A stretch of 46,501 nt of DNA, taken from positions 1 to 46,501 of the forward strand of contig JANQPM010000017.1 in the NCBI GenBank assembly GCA_028289465.1, in the 5' to 3' direction. The notes below the pieces were generated by a model. The model saw only the letters and a list, made by a program, of their open reading frames with translations, had not been told where the DNA came from and made no database searches. The DNA is from Lysobacterales bacterium. GTDB lineage: Bacteria; Pseudomonadota; Gammaproteobacteria; Xanthomonadales; SZUA-36. Made by a program: the position numbers and the translations under genes. The first letter of the stretch is position 1, and every line of letters starts with the position of its first letter. Below, in pieces: positions 43,780 to 46,501 of this stretch.

Positions 43780-44861
43780 GCCGCCGGCAGGACAGAATCA
43801 CAGACGAGGCGGCCAATTGGCTGGTCCGGGCGCAGGATTCCGGATTTTCGATGGCCGACAGGAAGGAGTTTGCTTCCTGGCTGGCGGGATCCGCGGAGCA
43901 TGTGGAAGAGTACCTTTCGCTGGTCGCGATCGCCGGTGAGATCAGCGAGGTCATCAAGGACTTCGACATCGACGAACTAGTTGCGCTGGCGCGTAGCGAG
44001 TCATTCGGAGCTGATGTGGTTGCGCTGCCGGGTTCGGACAGATCCGTACCGGGTGTGGAGGCGATTGAGAGCAACTTGGAAACAGTCGATCGGGGAGCGC
44101 GCCGCCGCCCATTGATGTGGGCTATTGCGGCCACGGTGCTGATTTCAGTATCGGTCTCGATGCTTCAATTCTTGTCGCCAGCCGCCGGCCTCTACGAAAC
44201 CGGCGTCGGAGAGCAAATCTCGTTTCCGCTGGAAGACGGCTCCGTCGTCAGCCTGAATGCGCAGTCTACGCTTCGTGTTGAATTCAATGACGAGAGGCGT
44301 GAGGTCTGGCTGGTGTCCGGCGAGGCAATGTTCGATGTGTCGAAGGACCCGGACCGACCATTTCGGGTTGTCACCGAACGGGCGGTTGTCGAGGCGGTCG
44401 GCACCCAGTTCAATGTGCGGTACCGGGGTGCGGATATGACAGTTACGGTTGTCGAAGGCCTGGTCGATGTGCAGTCGACCGCAGGTACTTTGCCATCCTC
44501 AAATGCAGCGGGCTCCGCATTGCCGAGCAGCGCGCTGCTGGGGGTGGGACAGCAGGCGCGAGTGACAAGCGGCGAAGTCACGGTCTTTGAAACGGATGTC
44601 CAGGAAGCGACGTCGTGGCGCGAGAGGCGCCTGGTGTTCGAGGCCAGGCCGCTCTCGGAAGTTGTCGCTGAGTTCAATCTCTACAACGATCATCGAATCG
44701 TCATTTCCGACCCGGAGCTGGCGAGTCGCGCCATCAGCGGGACATTCGGCGCCGACAATCGGGAGTCGTTCGCGTTGTTCCTGTCCGAGGTTGGTTTGGC
44801 CGATTATGAGAGGCGAAGTGACGGTGCAATCGTGCTCCGCAGCGCGCAGGCGTCGGACTAG
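43776..44861 (+). CDS. FecR-family anti-sigma factor/signal transducer
   Basis: A 361-residue inner-membrane protein. A cytoplasmic DUF4880-like N-terminus (ITDEAANWLVRAQD, about 5-60) binds sigma, then one transmembrane helix (about 112-132), a periplasmic FecR domain (GEQISFPLEDGSVVSLNAQS onwards) and a C-terminal STN-like segment (PLSEVVAEFNLYNDHRIVI). The ATG at 43776 overlaps the sigma gene stop; the frame upstream of it is inside that gene. It should relay signals from the receptor's STN domain. Confidence 0.9.
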   Translation: MSRRQDRITDEAANWLVRAQDSGFSMADRKEFASWLAGSAEHVEEYLSLVAIAGEISEVIKDFDIDELVALARSESFGADVVALPGSDRSVPGVEAIESNLETVDRGARRRPLMWAIAATVLISVSVSMLQFLSPAAGLYETGVGEQISFPLEDGSVVSLNAQSTLRVEFNDERREVWLVSGEAMFDVSKDPDRPFRVVTERAVVEAVGTQFNVRYRGADMTVTVVEGLVDVQSTAGTLPSSNAAGSALPSSALLGVGQQARVTSGEVTVFETDVQEATSWRERRLVFEARPLSEVVAEFNLYNDHRIVISDPELASRAISGTFGADNRESFALFLSEVGLADYERRSDGAIVLRSAQASD

Positions 44862-44978
44862 CCCCGAGGCGCGATCGCATCATTCCACAAAATTCCGGTG
44901 GCATTTTTCTTCCGTATCCCCTCTAGGCTCTTCGAGACGTGCGGAAAGCACTAACAGAGCAAAACCCAGGGAGCGACC

Positions 44979-46501
44979 ATGAATCGACACAACATTCTTG
45001 CTGCGCTGATAGGAATCACTGTCTTCATAGGCAGTTCTGCGATCGCACAAGAAGGGGGTGACAAAGGCATTACGATCGAAGCACAACCGCTCGCTGCCGC
45101 GCTGCGGGAGTTCTCCGAGCAGACCGGATTGCAGATTGGTTACGCGGCCGAGCTTGCCAACGGAAAGATGAGCCATGAGGTATCGGGTATCAGCGACCCC
45201 GGTAAGGCGCTCGAGATCGTCCTGCGGGACTCAGGTTTGGAGCACCGTTTCATCAATGACGGCACCGTGGTGATCCGTGCAATCACCAGCACGACGGGTT
45301 CATCGGTGGATCAAGAAGCCGGCCGGTCAGGCAATGGGCCTGCCGCTGCGGACATCGAAAGCGCCGGGCAGGCAGCCGGTCCGGCCGGCGACCGGGAAAT
45401 CTCCTCGCTGCAGGATCTCCGCAGCCTGGACTCGATCCTCGACGACGAGGCGGCTGCGAAGGAGTCGCGGGGATTGCTGGATGTGATTGTCGTCACGGGC
45501 AGCCGAAACGTGGGGATTCGCCGATTCGAGGACGATGCCCAGCCCTACGTCGTTTTCAACGCCGAAGATCTGGAACGCTCATCGGCGACCAATCTTGAGG
45601 ATTTTCTGCGCACGCGCCTGCCGCAAAATACCGCGCAGACTTCTAATCAGCAATTCACGTCCATCGACGGTTCGCTTGGCAATACCAGCTCGGTGAATCT
45701 CCGCGGCCTGGGCGCGAATCAGACCCTGATTCTGGTAAACGGACGTCGCGCACCGCGTGTCAGTTTCAACAATGGCGTCACTTCAGATTTTCAGCAGGCG
45801 GACATCAACGGCATACCGATCTCGGCGGTAGAGCGAATCGAAGTTCTGCCGGCTACGGCGTCCGGTATTTATGGTGGCGGTGCTACCGGCGGCGTGATCA
45901 ACATTATCACGCGACGCGACTACTCGGGCGGTGAGGTTCAATTGCGCTATGGCGATACCACTGACAGGTCATTCAGTGAATACGGCGTCGATGCGAGTTA
46001 TGGATTCTCGCTTGAAGGGGGCAGGACGCGCATTCTGCTTTCCGGAAGTTATTCCGATTCCGGTTCACTGCTAACCGGCGAGCGCCCGTTCGGCGAGCGC
46101 AGCCTGCAGTTGCTCCTGGAAAACGACCCGGATGCCCTGTTTGGCTCGTTCACGCCGCCGCTGGCGGGGACGACGAATATTCGCTCGACATTCGGCAACC
46201 TGATTCTGCTCGACGGCACCGATTTGGGGAGCGCCGTTACGCACGTTCCGTTCGGATATGCCGGTGTGGGTTCCGACAACGGTCAGGCGCTGGTCGACAA
46301 CGCCGGTACTTATAATTTGTCGCCATCGCCGGATTTTGACGGCTTGCTCCGGCCCATCCGCCAGTCGCCGGCCGTATTTAACGGATCATTTTCCGCACGC
46401 CGCGAATTTTCCGACAAGTTCGAAGCGTACCTGGACGGGTGGTTCAGTCGGAACGAGGCGCAACGGCGCGTTGCGACCCTGCCGCAAATCGCCGTTATTC
46501 C
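44979..46501 (+). CDS. TonB-dependent receptor with STN signalling domain (partial, 3' end outside window)
   Basis: The open frame runs from ATG at 44979 (AGGGAG ribosome site) to the window end, 507 codons with no stop. It has a signal peptide (about 1-26, ending AIA), an STN domain (about 30-100, PLAAALREFSEQTGLQIGYA), a spacer, a TonB-box-like DVIVVTGSR near 170 and the plug domain (about 190-310) with VNLRGLGANQTLILVNGRR and GGVINIITRR; the barrel start follows. Together with the sigma and anti-sigma genes it forms a FecIRA-like cell-surface signalling unit. The ligand is unknown. Confidence 0.9.
   Translation, partial: MNRHNILAALIGITVFIGSSAIAQEGGDKGITIEAQPLAAALREFSEQTGLQIGYAAELANGKMSHEVSGISDPGKALEIVLRDSGLEHRFINDGTVVIRAITSTTGSSVDQEAGRSGNGPAAADIESAGQAAGPAGDREISSLQDLRSLDSILDDEAAAKESRGLLDVIVVTGSRNVGIRRFEDDAQPYVVFNAEDLERSSATNLEDFLRTRLPQNTAQTSNQQFTSIDGSLGNTSSVNLRGLGANQTLILVNGRRAPRVSFNNGVTSDFQQADINGIPISAVERIEVLPATASGIYGGGATGGVINIITRRDYSGGEVQLRYGDTTDRSFSEYGVDASYGFSLEGGRTRILLSGSYSDSGSLLTGERPFGERSLQLLLENDPDALFGSFTPPLAGTTNIRSTFGNLILLDGTDLGSAVTHVPFGYAGVGSDNGQALVDNAGTYNLSPSPDFDGLLRPIRQSPAVFNGSFSARREFSDKFEAYLDGWFSRNEAQRRVATLPQIAVI

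Noticed and set aside
44862-44978. FecI-type promoter before the TonB-dependent receptor
   Set aside because: Some GG- and CGT-containing pieces are present, but no box pair with proper spacing could be defended.

Overview
The window reads as a chromosomal segment of a GC-rich (roughly 60% by eye) gammaproteobacterium. This is inferred from the gene set: a bioBFHCD operon with a BirA-type operator, an Escherichia-type SpeD, UbiA, ZapE, AcpH, DjlA, a trpEGDC block, a cytochrome c5, and the dedicated sortase system described from mostly marine Proteobacteria. I cannot name the genus.

Layout, left to right. Positions 1-2923 (minus strand) carry purC, an Mpo1-like membrane protein, a glycosyltransferase and endonuclease V; the 3' end of the last is replaced by a dispersed repeat. 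Positions 3033-5520 (plus) carry djlA, rpe and an Xre/RES toxin-antitoxin pair. Positions 5594-11347 hold a complete-looking sortase module: a class GN sortase and its VIT/VWA target protein on the minus strand, and a dedicated response regulator and histidine kinase (PdsR/PdsS type) on the plus strand, with divergent promoters between them. Positions 11497-12610 are an aquaporin-arsenate reductase pair preceded by an 18-bp tandem repeat. Positions 12734-16637 are trpEGDC, followed by speD and a 0.5-kb repeat-rich spacer. Positions 18018-21647 hold an ABC-2 exporter, a SEC-C/2OG-Fe(II) oxygenase and a fatty acid desaturase. Next come tatD (minus), ubiA (plus), comF (minus) and the biotin operon bioBFHCD (24418-28995), closed by a strong hairpin. 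Positions 29259-34071 hold zapE and an alpha/beta hydrolase (minus), acpH (plus), and a lipoprotein ExeM/NucH-type nuclease with a cytochrome c5 (minus).

A tRNA-Arg(CCG) gene at 34367-34442 marks the left edge of what looks like a genomic island (about 34443-43000, visibly more A/T-rich). It begins with a decayed large serine recombinase whose reading frame runs antisense into the tRNA. It then carries a secreted RHS-repeat protein ending in a metzincin-type zinc protease domain, a Sec-exported ankyrin-repeat protein 6 bp downstream (candidate immunity partner), and a stand-alone GHKL-fold ATPase of unknown function. After the island, host-like GC returns with a FecI-type sigma factor, a FecR-type anti-sigma factor and the first 507 codons of an STN-domain TonB-dependent receptor that runs off the window.

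The most interesting candidates are the RHS-metzincin/ankyrin pair, the GHKL ATPase gene beside it, and the Gram-negative sortase module whose target carries a non-canonical LPAGS motif.
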